A DNA stretch of 64,000 bases from NCBI GenBank assembly GCA_036245525.1, contig BTPG01000001.1, positions 181,638,671 to 181,702,670 of the forward strand, read 5' to 3'. Source of the DNA: Semisulcospira habei. Lineage: Eukaryota; Mollusca; Gastropoda; Semisulcospiridae. A model generated the notes under the pieces. It searched no databases. It was given only the letters and a program-made list of their open reading frames with translations, and had not been told where the DNA came from. The translations under genes were made by a program, and so were the position numbers. Shown piece by piece: positions 24,290 through 33,887 of the stretch (position 1 is its first letter; every line of letters begins with the position of its first letter).

Positions 24290-24805
24290 ATGAATCAAGA
24301 CGAATTGCTACTTCTAAGTGATATCTGTGCTGTAGAGAACAAAGACTTAGACTCTAAAAAACAAAGGCTTATCTCTGTTGTTGTTTCTGGAAAATCAAAA
24401 GCTTTTCTCGGTAAACAATACATGACAGAAGACATAGAATCCCTTACTGCTGATGAGCTAATTAAACTACATTCTAAATATGAAAATCACATTGCTTCAC
24501 TAATGACACGTGATTTGAGTCGATCTCTTGTCTGCCTATACACAAAAGCTGTAAGTCACTTCCTACCTGTTGATAGTGACAGCCTTTCACATGATCTAGA
24601 AAGCAACCCCATAGTTTCAAGTTCAATAGGTAAATTAGCATGCCTTATGTTTTACAAGTTTGGGAATTACCTTGCACCTGCTGTAACCTTACTTGTTACT
24701 AGTAGTCATATTGATTTTTCTAAAATAAATTTTAAATTAGAAGAAAATGGACGAGACGACTCCACAACAGAGCCATGTCTTGACACAGGTTCAAACAGTG
24801 ACTAA
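24290..24805 (+). CDS. Polinton small acidic/helical protein, N-terminal gene
   Basis: 172 codons from the conserved ATG that begins MNQDELLLLSDI; copy 2 begins at the equivalent ATG (47234). An upstream in-frame ATG at 24242 lies inside the terminal repeat and is not conserved. No known domain was recognised. It is predicted mostly helical with a hydrophobic stretch 'GNYLAPAVTLLVT' near residues 135-150. In copy 2 the same sequence is fused in frame with the next gene. Here the frame differs by one and the two ORFs overlap by 59 nt, so either this copy has a frameshift or copy 2 has a fusion. The start is preceded by ATTATAAA. Confidence 0.6.
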   Translation: MNQDELLLLSDICAVENKDLDSKKQRLISVVVSGKSKAFLGKQYMTEDIESLTADELIKLHSKYENHIASLMTRDLSRSLVCLYTKAVSHFLPVDSDSLSHDLESNPIVSSSIGKLACLMFYKFGNYLAPAVTLLVTSSHIDFSKINFKLEENGRDDSTTEPCLDTGSNSD

Positions 24806-25157
24806 GACTAAAAGTCCAGGTCGAATAGAGGCTGGGAAAAGATTAGCTGAATATAACAGACAAAAGAAATTACAGCTTCAAGCATTAACAGAAAAGACTG
24901 ACGTAACATCATCAGTGACACTACCATTAGAACCAACACATACCCCACAAAGTGATAAAAAAACAACTAAAACAACAACAAATTATATAGTTGCTGGATT
25001 TGTTGTCGGATTTGGTTACGTAGGTTACCAATTATATAAAAAATACAAACCAAACACTCGAACAGTGTCCAAAAAATCAAACACTCCAAAAACAAAAGAA
25101 GAAGTCTCCACATTACCAGCAGTTTCAAAACCTTTGGACCCATTTTACATGCAGTAA
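24747..25157 (+). CDS. Polinton single-pass membrane protein
   Basis: 136 codons. The N-terminal half is charged and basic ('SPGRIEAGKRLAEYNRQKK'). One transmembrane segment lies near residues 78-95 ('YIVAGFVVGFGYVGYQLY'), followed by a lysine-rich tail ending in DPFYMQ. The equivalent in copy 2 is the C-terminal part of a single 277-codon frame, with a TAG after KYKP, but the tail beyond that stop is still recognisable to the same MQ terminus. I do not recognise a family. A virion membrane or core protein is possible but unproven. Confidence 0.6.
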   Translation: MDETTPQQSHVLTQVQTVTKTKSPGRIEAGKRLAEYNRQKKLQLQALTEKTDVTSSVTLPLEPTHTPQSDKKTTKTTTNYIVAGFVVGFGYVGYQLYKKYKPNTRTVSKKSNTPKTKEEVSTLPAVSKPLDPFYMQ

Positions 25158-25195
25158 TAAATTTATTATTATTTTAATTTTTGTAGCATAAGAAA

Positions 25196-25426
25196 ATGAG
25201 CGACACAAAGAACTTAATGAACCTTGTCTATCACTCCGCTGTAATAAGTGGACTAGCAGTAGCATATTCTATGCTGGGAAAAAGTCTACTCAAAATGAAA
25301 TCAGCAGACCTTAGTAAATTAGACTTCGAAGACAGTGCTAAGCTAGTAGTTGTTATAACAGCATCGATTGCAACAAAAGATTTTCTAGTCAAGCAAGGAA
25401 TTATTCCAGAAAATATTTCTAAGTAA
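25196..25426 (+). CDS. Polinton 76-residue hydrophobic protein
   Basis: It starts MSDTKNLMNLVYHSAVISG and has two weakly hydrophobic segments (about residues 9-27 and 50-62). It is strongly conserved with copy 2 (48206-48436), with mostly conservative changes. It lies 38 nt after the preceding gene and 9 nt before the next, suggesting a co-expressed block. Function unknown. Confidence 0.65.
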   Translation: MSDTKNLMNLVYHSAVISGLAVAYSMLGKSLLKMKSADLSKLDFEDSAKLVVVITASIATKDFLVKQGIIPENISK

Positions 25427-25435
25427 ATAAAAAAT

Positions 25436-25867
25436 ATGGCAACTATAGCTGTTATGATTGGCGGTGCAGTTATAAATGCATTAGCTTTTAGTGGGTCAAA
25501 CTATTTCTTTTCAAAAGTGAGTAAAGAAGAATCAGCAGAAGAAATGAAGCGCCACAATGAGGCATCTGAAAAACTGGCACAAGCTCAACAAGATTATGAG
25601 AAGCAAAGAATAGAAAAACTGGATTTTATTAATGAAAAACTAAAACTTGAGGGTCATGCACAGCATACATTTTCAAATGTTGATGACGCGATCAAAGAAT
25701 ACTATCTTGTAACTGGTGAAGACATATCTATTCCTCAACCAAAACTTAGCGACTATTACCAACCAAGCTCAGAACAAAGAAATGGAGAAATAATATTTGT
25801 TCTAGTAGGAATGACATTAGTATATTTTACAGGAGTTTATATTGCTAAAAAAAATGGCAGACGCTAA
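25436..25867 (+). CDS. Polinton coiled-coil protein with two membrane segments
   Basis: 143 codons. N-terminal hydrophobic segment (residues 3-20, 'IAVMIGGAVINALAFSG'), a charged helix/coiled coil (30-75, 'EASEKLAQAQQDYEKQRIEK'), the block 'TFSNVDDAIKEYYLVTG', and a C-terminal membrane segment ('IIFVLVGMTLVYFTGVYIA'). I recall relatives next to integrase-like genes in invertebrate Polinton-type elements, but cannot search here. The 3' end overlaps the integrase start by 14 nt. The function is unknown; a virion membrane protein is an inference. Confidence 0.65.
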   Translation: MATIAVMIGGAVINALAFSGSNYFFSKVSKEESAEEMKRHNEASEKLAQAQQDYEKQRIEKLDFINEKLKLEGHAQHTFSNVDDAIKEYYLVTGEDISIPQPKLSDYYQPSSEQRNGEIIFVLVGMTLVYFTGVYIAKKNGRR

Positions 25868-26807
25868 ACTATCAAAAATATATTACTCCCCAATTGGCTA
25901 CTGGAAAGGGAATACTGCAATAAAAAAATTACATGCTGCTGTGGGTGGAGATGTTAACCAAATAAAACAGTGGCTTAAAAAACAGGCAATTTGGCAAATA
26001 TATCTTCCTGCTCCAAGAAAAATAACAAGGCCTCATTTTGAAAACACATCACCTAATGACACACACCAAATGGACCTCCTGTTTCTTCCGCATGACACAA
26101 TAAGAAAGAAACGATACAAGTATGCATTAACTGTTGTTGACATAGCTTCAAGGTATAAGGATGCAGAACCCATAACTGACAAAAAAGCTGTAACAGTGGC
26201 CACTGCATTATCAAAAATATATAGTCGAGGTCCTTTAAAATACCCTAGGCTTGTGCAGGTTGATGATGGGAGTGAATTTAAAGGGGCTGTTAATCAATTA
26301 TTTGCAAAGCATGGCGTACTGGTTAGACGCGGTATTCCAGGCTTGCATAGATCACAGGCAATTGTTGAAAACTTTAACAAGCAATTATCGGAGAGACTTT
26401 TTAGCTATCAGTATTCTAAGGAACTCATGCATGACGCACGTAACACTGAGTGGGTTAAAAGATTACCTTCTGTGATAAAAGCAATGAATAATGATGGTCA
26501 CCCTAAACCTGTTGATTCTATTAAATTGAAAACAATACCGTCAGAAATAAAAGCAATAACACCTCCAGACACTAACTTATTTACAAAACAGGTGAGATAT
26601 TTGTATCAACCTGGTGAGGCTGAAAATGACGTTAGACGTAGGGCAACTGATCCAATTTGGTCTACATCTGTTCATAATATAAAAAAAATAGTTCCTTCAG
26701 CTAATGCAACAATATATTATCTGTATGAGCCTGCACCAAAGAGGGCATTTGTCAGAGAAGAATTACAGATTATTCCCCCAGACACCGTTACTCATTTCAG
26801 TAACTAA
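25854..26807 (+). CDS. Polinton integrase (RVE family)
   Basis: 317 codons from the ATG at 25854. DDE catalytic core: first Asp in 'NDTHQMDLLFL' (~residue 68), second in 'LVQVDDGSEFKGAV' (~138), Glu in 'SQAIVENFNKQL' (~172). The N-terminus has the YYSP...G...LHAAVGG...KQWLKKQ block seen in Polinton integrases rather than a clear HHCC zinc domain. The C-terminal domain contains 'RRRATDPIWSTSVHNIKKI'. It acts in the nucleus to insert the element with 6 bp duplications, consistent with AAGGTG at the ends. The open frame is intact. Its stop codon lies inside the converging polymerase gene (45 nt tail overlap), an arrangement conserved in copy 2. Confidence 0.92.
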   Translation: MADAKLSKIYYSPIGYWKGNTAIKKLHAAVGGDVNQIKQWLKKQAIWQIYLPAPRKITRPHFENTSPNDTHQMDLLFLPHDTIRKKRYKYALTVVDIASRYKDAEPITDKKAVTVATALSKIYSRGPLKYPRLVQVDDGSEFKGAVNQLFAKHGVLVRRGIPGLHRSQAIVENFNKQLSERLFSYQYSKELMHDARNTEWVKRLPSVIKAMNNDGHPKPVDSIKLKTIPSEIKAITPPDTNLFTKQVRYLYQPGEAENDVRRRATDPIWSTSVHNIKKIVPSANATIYYLYEPAPKRAFVREELQIIPPDTVTHFSN

Positions 26808-29800
26808 CTCATCAATTAATTCATCAACCAGTTCGTCAGCTATTTCTTCAGATAACTTGAGTCTGTAATGACCAGGTGCATAAGCTTTTTCCTTACTATG
26901 AAACACTCGTTTTGTGTCTCCAACTGCCAGAGACTTCTTATGTGTTTGGATCATTTCAAGATTATGTTTGTTTGATCTCAGTGACTTGTTTGGATAATCA
27001 GGCATTAATGCACCATCTAACACTTGCTTGTAATGTTCATGACGAATGTCTTTATTTTTTATCGCTGTTTTCTTGATACCATTGGCTTTTGACTGACTAC
27101 CCTTCTGGTGCAGTATAGAATACATTTTTGATCTCAGTCCAACGTACTCAACTATAGGCACACCATTTAGTTCATCCTTAAACTTACCAGGCACTTTCTT
27201 GTTTTGTGTGCTAAACAGTGGATGGTCTTTAGGGTAGTCAGACGTGTCATACATGTGTAACTCTGTTTTCATGTCTTCATAAAAGTCTTCAGTACACACA
27301 TCAATGATCATAGAGTCAGTGTCAGTGTATAACAGACGGCAGTCAGGATACTTTGGTTTGAAGTAATCATAATAAAATTCAAGCATTAATAATTTTGACA
27401 ACTCCAGAATAGCCATACCTATAAATACTGGCTTGTCCAGTTTAACAATCTTTTTTTTTGAGTGACACTGCATACAATGATGAATGAAATTCTTTGTACC
27501 CTGTGTACTGTGGCTTGCCTGTAAGTTTAATTGCACCCAATTCAGTTGTGACAAGTCTCACATCTTTGCGGTGATGAGGATTTTCCATTGTCTTGCCAAA
27601 ACAGGCATTGTTCATAAGCTTAAAGAAGTCTTTGTCAAATGCAGTGTTACCTTCTCTCGCACGCAATGTTGTATTCTTCATTATGTAATCTTTCATGAAA
27701 GCACTTTGTTCAAATTGAATTCCTCTGTGAACTTTCTTTAGTACTAACCCATGTCTGATGTAAAACTGTAACAATCGATGGTGACAAACGTAATTAAATT
27801 TGTCATTTAGATTTGGCACAAGTTTGGTGTCTTCTTTTTTTCCCGTCATACTCATTTTTTCAACTGCTAATGGATAATCATTATGGTAATCATGTAGGTG
27901 GTGTGGGTACTCAAGGTCTACTTCAAAGATCCAACCCTTTTCATCATTTTGACCTCGATCCATAATATATTTTGTTAATTTTTTTATGCCATACTGTGAC
28001 AAATCATACAAACAAAAGTTTTTTAATGGTAATAATTCACACATCGCAAATCCGTACAAATTGTTAGCGTCCACGTACGTAATAAATGACCTTGACATTG
28101 AGGGGTCAAAGTCGTCAAGATATTTATTATTTGCCTTGGCATAATTATTTGCTGCAATACTAATGCCACCCCTCAATCCACGTTCCACCATTTCACCCAT
28201 CGTACGATCATACAACAGGTCTATAAATATCTTACTGGATTTCAAAAATGCATCCCATGTCATGCCAGGACTAGTTATGTAGCAAGCAGGGTCAAGACTG
28301 TAGTGCAACAAACCCTTTTCACGATAACTTTCAAATACATCTGCTAGCAAGCAAACGTCAGCTTTCAAGTACTGATCGTGGTAATCACCAATTGTCTGAC
28401 ACCCTAATTTATCCCACGCATCAAGTGCATGCTGGTATTCAGAGTCAGAAATACCTTTACCAGTTAGTGTAGAATAAAATTTCTCTTTTGGAGGCAGTCT
28501 CCTTTCCTCAAACACAACCCAGTGATCAATGTACTCATACGGATACACACCTTTTTTAATCAAGTCCGGCTCAAAATATTTACTTGTTATTGGATACTCA
28601 CTCAGTCCTTCTGCCAGACTAGCAAGACCTAAAGACAAATGTTGCATGGAGTCATAAAATGCTAATTTGTCCAATCTAAAAGTCAAGTACTTCTCAGTTG
28701 TCTGGGCAATGCAACTAATTTTTCTGTAAGACTCATCAACAGCCTGCATGATGATGTGTGAATCATATCCCTTCAGATTGTGAAAAAAGATTGGTAACTT
28801 ATATGTCTTAGGATCTGTTTTTAATAATAAGTTACAATTGTTATGTGCAGCACCTCTGTAACGCCCAGTTATGTGATCGTGGTCACGAACTTTATCACCT
28901 CCCAGAGGCTGTTCACAAATCCAACACGTCTCTGCTGTATCAAATTTTAGTTTGTCTTCTTCTGTCATCACCAAAGGCATCTGACATGTTGTGAGATATT
29001 GTACTACCTGACTATACAGTTGTCTCATTTCTGTTAAAAACAGGCATGCTGCATTTTCACCCCTGTAGATAACAGGTTCTGAATGAAGACCGTCTGACCT
29101 AACAAAAATGTATCCAAAAGAACACACCACTTGGTCACTCAATTTTATAGTCTTTGGTAATGACTCTGGAACTGGACCCTCATATGGAACGAGTGATTCA
29201 AAATCTGCATACACTACAAACGGCAGCTTTTGCTGATTCCCATAGTTCTTAAAATACACTTGACTACCAGGATCTGGATACTTAAGTACAGTTTGTATGT
29301 CATCAGCTGACCTACAATGTAAAACATGTTTGTCTGCTAATTTTATGGAGGAAAATCTTTGTAAACATCTCTTGCACACTTCCTGTTTGCCCTTGTGTTT
29401 TGTTGTATGCCCATGAATTAGACGTGACATATTTCTGATAATTGTGTAGTGAAAGTTATTGTCATCACCGGCAGGGCCGATTAATAACATGTCAACATGT
29501 TTATCTTCTGGCTGCCCATAGGTTGGGGCAATTGGAGATACTCTAATTGGCTGTAACTTATTCTCAGATTCATTTTCCCACACAAACACATTCACAGATA
29601 TACCAGGATTTAGTTTTTCAAACAAGTCTATATCCTCTATTTTAACAGGGAACTCAATGCCACTGAAGTTGAGTTCGTTTACAAATTTGGTATAGTTAGA
29701 TACACGATCAGGTTTTGCTTTTACAAAATGAAGTTTAGCAAGCACACACCACATAAAACATAAATTATCATTGTTTTGAATATTGACTACAGCCTTTTTG

Positions 29801-30210
29801 TTTGCAACCTCAGTTGGAAGTGGTATCCATGATTTACCTAGTATAGGATGATATCTTGACTGCTTCAGTTGTAGTTCATGTACAAGGCCTTCATGCCAGC
29901 CAGACCCTTGCATTTCTGCTCTGTCAATTGCTTCATGGAAGTCTGGTAACAATCTTTCTCTAAACACTTTCTCTAGTTCTCTTCTCGAATTAACTGTGTG
30001 CTGCCTTGTCGAGATATACGTTACAATAACTTCACCAACATCTCTGGCAAATTCTATTTTTGCAACAATCTGAATCTTTACACTATCAGAAAGAAGGTTA
30101 TTTTGTATGACTAAAAAAGATCTTTCTATTGATTCATAGACATTGTAAATATTAGATATAGGTAAGTCAGTTGTGTGAAACACGTTTCTTAATCTTTGAT
30201 GGTTGTCCAT
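26763..30210 (-). pseudogene. Polinton protein-primed DNA polymerase B, one frame break
   Basis: About 1140 codons on the minus strand from the ATG at 30210. Visible in order: a Cys/His cluster 'CKRCLQRF...HVLHC' (~residues 280-300), ExoI 'VVYADFESL' (~330), an HNH-like finger 'CWICEQPL...DHDHITGRYRG...NC' (~430-465), ExoII 'NLKGYDSH', ExoIII 'KADVCLLADVF', polymerase motif A 'TYVDANNLYGFA', motif B 'LMNNACFGKTM' and motif C 'YTDTDSM'. It should replicate the element by protein priming. A run of nine T (27451-27459; eight in copy 2) shifts the frame just before motif C, leaving the C-terminal ~230 codons in another frame. This may be a real mutation or a homopolymer error. All motifs are otherwise intact. 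Confidence 0.92.
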
Positions 30211-30322
30211 CTTTTTTATTTGTCCGACAAAAAAATAAATAGAAAATTATATAATGAAAATGGCACTTTATTGACTGTAACTCCTACAAAACAGATTTGT
30301 TTACACACTGACTCAATCATCA

Positions 30323-30676
30323 TTATTGGTTTTGTATGTGCAATACCATTTTATTAAATGTAACAACGTTAAAATATAAATTTATTTTATATAGTTCTTT
30401 TGCTAAATCACTACACAATTTAGCAAACCAACCACTTAAATATTCATTAACAGTAAATGACTGTGTCTTAATATCAACAGTTATTTTTTTTATAAATGGA
30501 TTATCAACACTTAAAGTTATATTACCAGTCATATACAGTGTTGCTGGTAACATAAAAAAATTATCTGGTGACTCTTTATTATAAAGCTGGCTTACATATT
30601 TAACATCTTTAAAGCAATATGTAATATCTATGATTTCACCAATAGGCCAATTTTGCTCCTTTTGTCCGTCTGTCAT
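30323..30676 (-). CDS. Polinton hypervariable small protein
   Basis: 117 codons beginning MTDGQ, between the polymerase and the ATPase. No family was recognised; it is predicted beta-rich with a helical C-terminus. Compared with its counterpart at 53390-53725, only short islands are shared (MTDGQ, CFKDV, a VDxKT block, WF..LC, VTxNK), roughly 30% identity, whereas the adjacent ATPase is almost identical. The start is preceded by CTATAAAA. It may be a surface or specificity factor, but this is a guess from variability only. Confidence 0.6.
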   Translation of the reverse strand: MTDGQKEQNWPIGEIIDITYCFKDVKYVSQLYNKESPDNFFMLPATLYMTGNITLSVDNPFIKKITVDIKTQSFTVNEYLSGWFAKLCSDLAKELYKINLYFNVVTFNKMVLHIQNQ

Positions 30677-30702
30677 TTTTATAGACAAACTAAAAGTATA
30701 AA

Positions 30703-31314
30703 TTAATTTACTAACCCATACCCTGTGGGCTGATCTGTCTTTAAAATGAGCTTTAGATGCTTAGTTGATTTCAGTTTATTTTTTACATCATCCCGTTCAT
30801 GCTTATTTGGGATGACATCGTTTTCTCTGAGACAGTCTTCAAAGCTGTCACGATCCTTACAGTAAAACAAACATATAAACTTTAACTGTTCTCGAAAATC
30901 TTTCAGTACAGCATTATATTTCTGAGTGAGAATCCATACACTTATGTTTGCATGTCTGCCACTGAAGGCAAGTTCTGCTAAAGTGTTTCTCTTCTTGACA
31001 ATGTCTTTCTCTGCTGAACAGTCATCAACAATAAACAATGTTGGCTGTCCTTCAAATTGCTTGTAAAAATATTGTAGGTAGTCATTCAGTTTTTTCTCAG
31101 GGTCGACTAAGTATATGTTGCTGTCAGTCCAAATGAATAAACGGTTGTGATAAGCTTTGTTGTGTTTGATTGTAGGACAAAATATTACAATGTTTTCAAA
31201 ATGGTGGCTGTATCTTGTTTGTAAGAGGTTAAGTACAAATTCAGTTTTCCCACACCCTGTGGCACCAACAAATAAGCCACAGTGTGGATCGAGTGTCATT
31301 AAGCCCCAGTTCAT
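30703..31314 (-). CDS. Polinton packaging-type ATPase (FtsK/HerA-A32-like)
   Basis: 203 codons from the ATG at 31314. Walker A 'GLFVGATGCGKTEFVL' near residues 12-25, Walker B 'PTLFIVDDCSAEKD' (~105-115), then 'SGRHANISVWILTQKY' with the polar sensor-like Gln typical of the genome-packaging ATPases of Polintons, virophages and A32-like proteins. It should pump DNA into capsids. The open frame is intact here. The gene starts 20 nt downstream of the capsid-like gene on the same strand, consistent with a co-regulated virion morphogenesis block. Confidence 0.85.
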   Translation of the reverse strand: MNWGLMTLDPHCGLFVGATGCGKTEFVLNLLQTRYSHHFENIVIFCPTIKHNKAYHNRLFIWTDSNIYLVDPEKKLNDYLQYFYKQFEGQPTLFIVDDCSAEKDIVKKRNTLAELAFSGRHANISVWILTQKYNAVLKDFREQLKFICLFYCKDRDSFEDCLRENDVIPNKHERDDVKNKLKSTKHLKLILKTDQPTGYGLVN

Positions 31315-31333
31315 TTTAATACACAATATAATG

Positions 31334-32614
31334 TTAATATATGTGTCCACTCAGTCTGCTTTCTGCAATATTGAGTTGTGCGTCATATATCAGGTACAAA
31401 TATATGTTTATGGCTGCAGCAGTTTCAACCTTCTTTTGTATCTGAATTGTTATTCCGTCACTACCGTTCTCAACAGTTCGTCCTGACCCATGAAGATAGT
31501 CATCATCTGTACTACGCAGGTCTAACCACAGTGCATACTTGTTTGTCAGGTATTGACCAATCCTAACGTCATACAGATGTAGATCTTTGCACGCAATGTT
31601 TGCAGGTTTATCTCTAATCCTTCCTCCTGCAAAATACTTTGTGATCTCATCGTAGTGCTGGTATGGTAACATTCCAGATGCGTACACTTGATTAGGGCGG
31701 CCTTCGATTGTGCAGGACAAATGTGTAATCTTAGGATTGTAGAATTTTTCTGAATCCCGTTTGTATGGAGCCGCTGGTTCAATAAACAACATAAAAATAC
31801 CTTTCAGTGACCTAGCAGGCGTGTTTAAGTTTATGTTCCACATTGGGTCGCTTTTGTCTTTGGGTATTAAACTATGTCTAATCACCCTGTCATAATAAAT
31901 TGGTGTCTTGACTGATACTGATTTTGTATGAGTCTGGCTAGTTCAGTGTGTGTGACAATTTCATATTCCAAGGAAATGTTAGAGATCTTATATGTTGCAC
32001 TAAGATCAGATGATTTAATAACTTTGGAGTAGTCATTGAAGGTTAGTTCAAAACTCAGACGGTCATTCAGTGCTCCTTGATAATAAGGCAGATGAGCTGT
32101 TAGGATTTCAAACTCAAGTGGAATGTAGAATCTGGATCCATGTTTCGGCCATTATAACATCCATGGCTGTATTAGTTACTTTATCTCCGGCGTCGATTCG
32201 AAGTTTACCAACATTATCTGGCTGTATGCCTTGGTAAATACGGTCTTCTCGTTCTTCTCTTGTTAGCCAAAGGTCTTTGTAACAGTAGAATACATCTGAG
32301 TCATCAAGACTAAACACTTCCTGTCCTTCAAGTTTTACTTTAATAGTTCTAACAATTGCTCTGCCAAGATTGTTAACTAGTGTTCTGTTCACGTCTGCGT
32401 CTGATGATAGTTCAATATTAAAAGCAAGGCGTGCAGTGCCAGGAACAATAACGTCACTGGGTCCTAGGTTTGGAAACTTGACTGTAAGTGTTTGGTTCTG
32501 GTCTATGGTACTTGGATTGTTTGTGATGACTATTGTTTGTCGAATGCCCTTAACACCCAGGGGCTCACGTAGTTTTCTGTATGGGTCTAACTTTGATCCG
32601 TAAGACTGTGTCAT
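31334..32614 (-). pseudogene. Polinton capsid-like protein (candidate major capsid), two indels
   Basis: About 427 codons starting MTQSYGSKLDPYRKL. It is beta-rich throughout, with blocks 'LTVKFPNLGPSDVIVPG', 'RSLKGIFMLFIEP', 'FYNPKITHLSCTIEGRPNQ', 'NKYALWLDLRSTDDDYLHG' and a final 'IYLYLIYDAQLNI'. The size and beta-pattern suit a double jelly-roll capsid protein (PRD1/adenovirus hexon lineage), and the gene sits next to the packaging ATPase as in related elements. The assignment is by context, not by a decisive motif. Compared with copy 2 it has a 2-nt loss at about 32136-32150 and a 1-nt loss at about 31901-31906. The interval between is out of frame with a stop (32114). Confidence 0.6.
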
Positions 32615-32654
32615 TTTTATTATGCACAATAAAAAATAATAAATTAATAAAACA
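32615..32654. promoter_or_regulatory. Divergent intergenic region, putative bidirectional promoter
   Basis: A 40 bp AT-only-like spacer between divergent start codons ('ATTATGCACAATAAAAAATA' then 'ATAAATTAATAAAACA'). It is identical in copy 2 (55667-55706), while neighbouring coding sequence has diverged. It contains TATA-like AATAAA/ATAAAAA strings in both directions. Confidence 0.6.
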
Positions 32655-33887
32655 ATGGCAGCGGGAGGATTTAATCATGAAGATTTTGAAATGGATGACA
32701 TGAATGACTATGATACTGGTGCAACAGATATGACTGGAATGGTAACTAGTTCTAGTATGTATCACGAACTATTAAAAGACAAAGTAAACTCATTTTATGA
32801 CAGTGTTGGTGTCCACCCAGATGTAATAGATCCTAATCAGTTTGAATATGATAAAGGACACTTATTTGTAAATACAGACAGAGGGAAAATAAATCTAACA
32901 CATAAAAATAATCCTTCTAAGTTTAGAGCTTTAAGTACAATTAAAGGTGAAGTCGGTGGTAACTCTGGGTTGGCAAGATACCTTGGTATTGGAGGGTCTC
33001 CTGTTCCCCCAAGACTTGTTAGTGTGCTTCACGACACGCAAACAAAGTTGCCAACGGGGCAAGAGATTGAAATGGCACCAATAACAAGCCTACCAGAAAT
33101 AGCAAACACAGTGATACAAGAAACTTCATTTACTGAAGGACAAATAAATGATGTTATGAAAACAATAGATGATCCACCTTTGTCAATGAGGGAGATTATG
33201 GGTTTGGATAAATCACTGCAGACAATAAGAGGTGAGATGGTAAATAATTTAGCCAAACTAGGAGAGCTTGATAAACACATAGAACGTGAAAAAGAGAAAC
33301 TGGCTACAGCAGGCAATGAGAATCTTGACACAGAAATGAAAGAAAGAATTCAACACAGATTAAATGATTTGCAGATAGAAAGATCAGGAAGGTTAGAAGC
33401 GATTAGTATTGGGAGACAAAAACTGAAAACACAAGTCAACAGGATTAGAGAAACTATTCAAAAAATACTTCACGAAGACACTACTCTGGCTGAGAGACTT
33501 AAAACACTTTTCAGAGAACAGGGTATCACAATTGCCAGTTTAATTACAGCTCTGGGGTTTATTATCAGTACAGTTGTGTTGGCTGTCTCCGGGGGTGGTT
33601 CTCCACCTCCAGCACCACCAACCCCTGGTCCACCAACCCCAGTCCCCACAGATCCAAAAGACTTACAGTCGTGGGTAAAGAAACAACTGTCTCACATATC
33701 AGACTTGCTTAAGAAATTGGCTCTGAAAGCAGTAGACGCGTTGCCTGGCATTATAGGCACGGTTGTCAGTTGGTTGATTAGTACTGCAGCGAAGGCAGTA
33801 GGGTTTATGGCAGAGCATGTGTGGGTCTTTTTGGTTACAGTAGGAGGGTTGATGGTGGGTTATTTAATGAAACAGGTAAAGAAGTAA
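32655..33887 (+). CDS. Polinton coiled-coil and membrane-active protein
   Basis: 410 codons. The N-terminal third is acidic and variable between copies. The middle (about 165-265) is a long charged coiled coil ('KLGELDKHIEREKEKLAT'). Then come 'TLAERLKTLFREQGITIASL', a hydrophobic helix ('LGFIISTVVLAVSGGG'), a Pro-rich linker, 'LQSWVKKQLSHISDLLKK', and repeated hydrophobic helices at the C-terminus ('ALPGIIGTVVSWLIS', 'VWVFLVTVGGLMVGYL'). I recall similar proteins in many invertebrate Polinton-like loci. The function is unproven; a structural or membrane-perturbing virion protein is plausible. Its stop overlaps the tail of the opposing gene by 24 nt. The frame is intact. Confidence 0.7.
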   Translation: MAAGGFNHEDFEMDDMNDYDTGATDMTGMVTSSSMYHELLKDKVNSFYDSVGVHPDVIDPNQFEYDKGHLFVNTDRGKINLTHKNNPSKFRALSTIKGEVGGNSGLARYLGIGGSPVPPRLVSVLHDTQTKLPTGQEIEMAPITSLPEIANTVIQETSFTEGQINDVMKTIDDPPLSMREIMGLDKSLQTIRGEMVNNLAKLGELDKHIEREKEKLATAGNENLDTEMKERIQHRLNDLQIERSGRLEAISIGRQKLKTQVNRIRETIQKILHEDTTLAERLKTLFREQGITIASLITALGFIISTVVLAVSGGGSPPPAPPTPGPPTPVPTDPKDLQSWVKKQLSHISDLLKKLALKAVDALPGIIGTVVSWLISTAAKAVGFMAEHVWVFLVTVGGLMVGYLMKQVKK

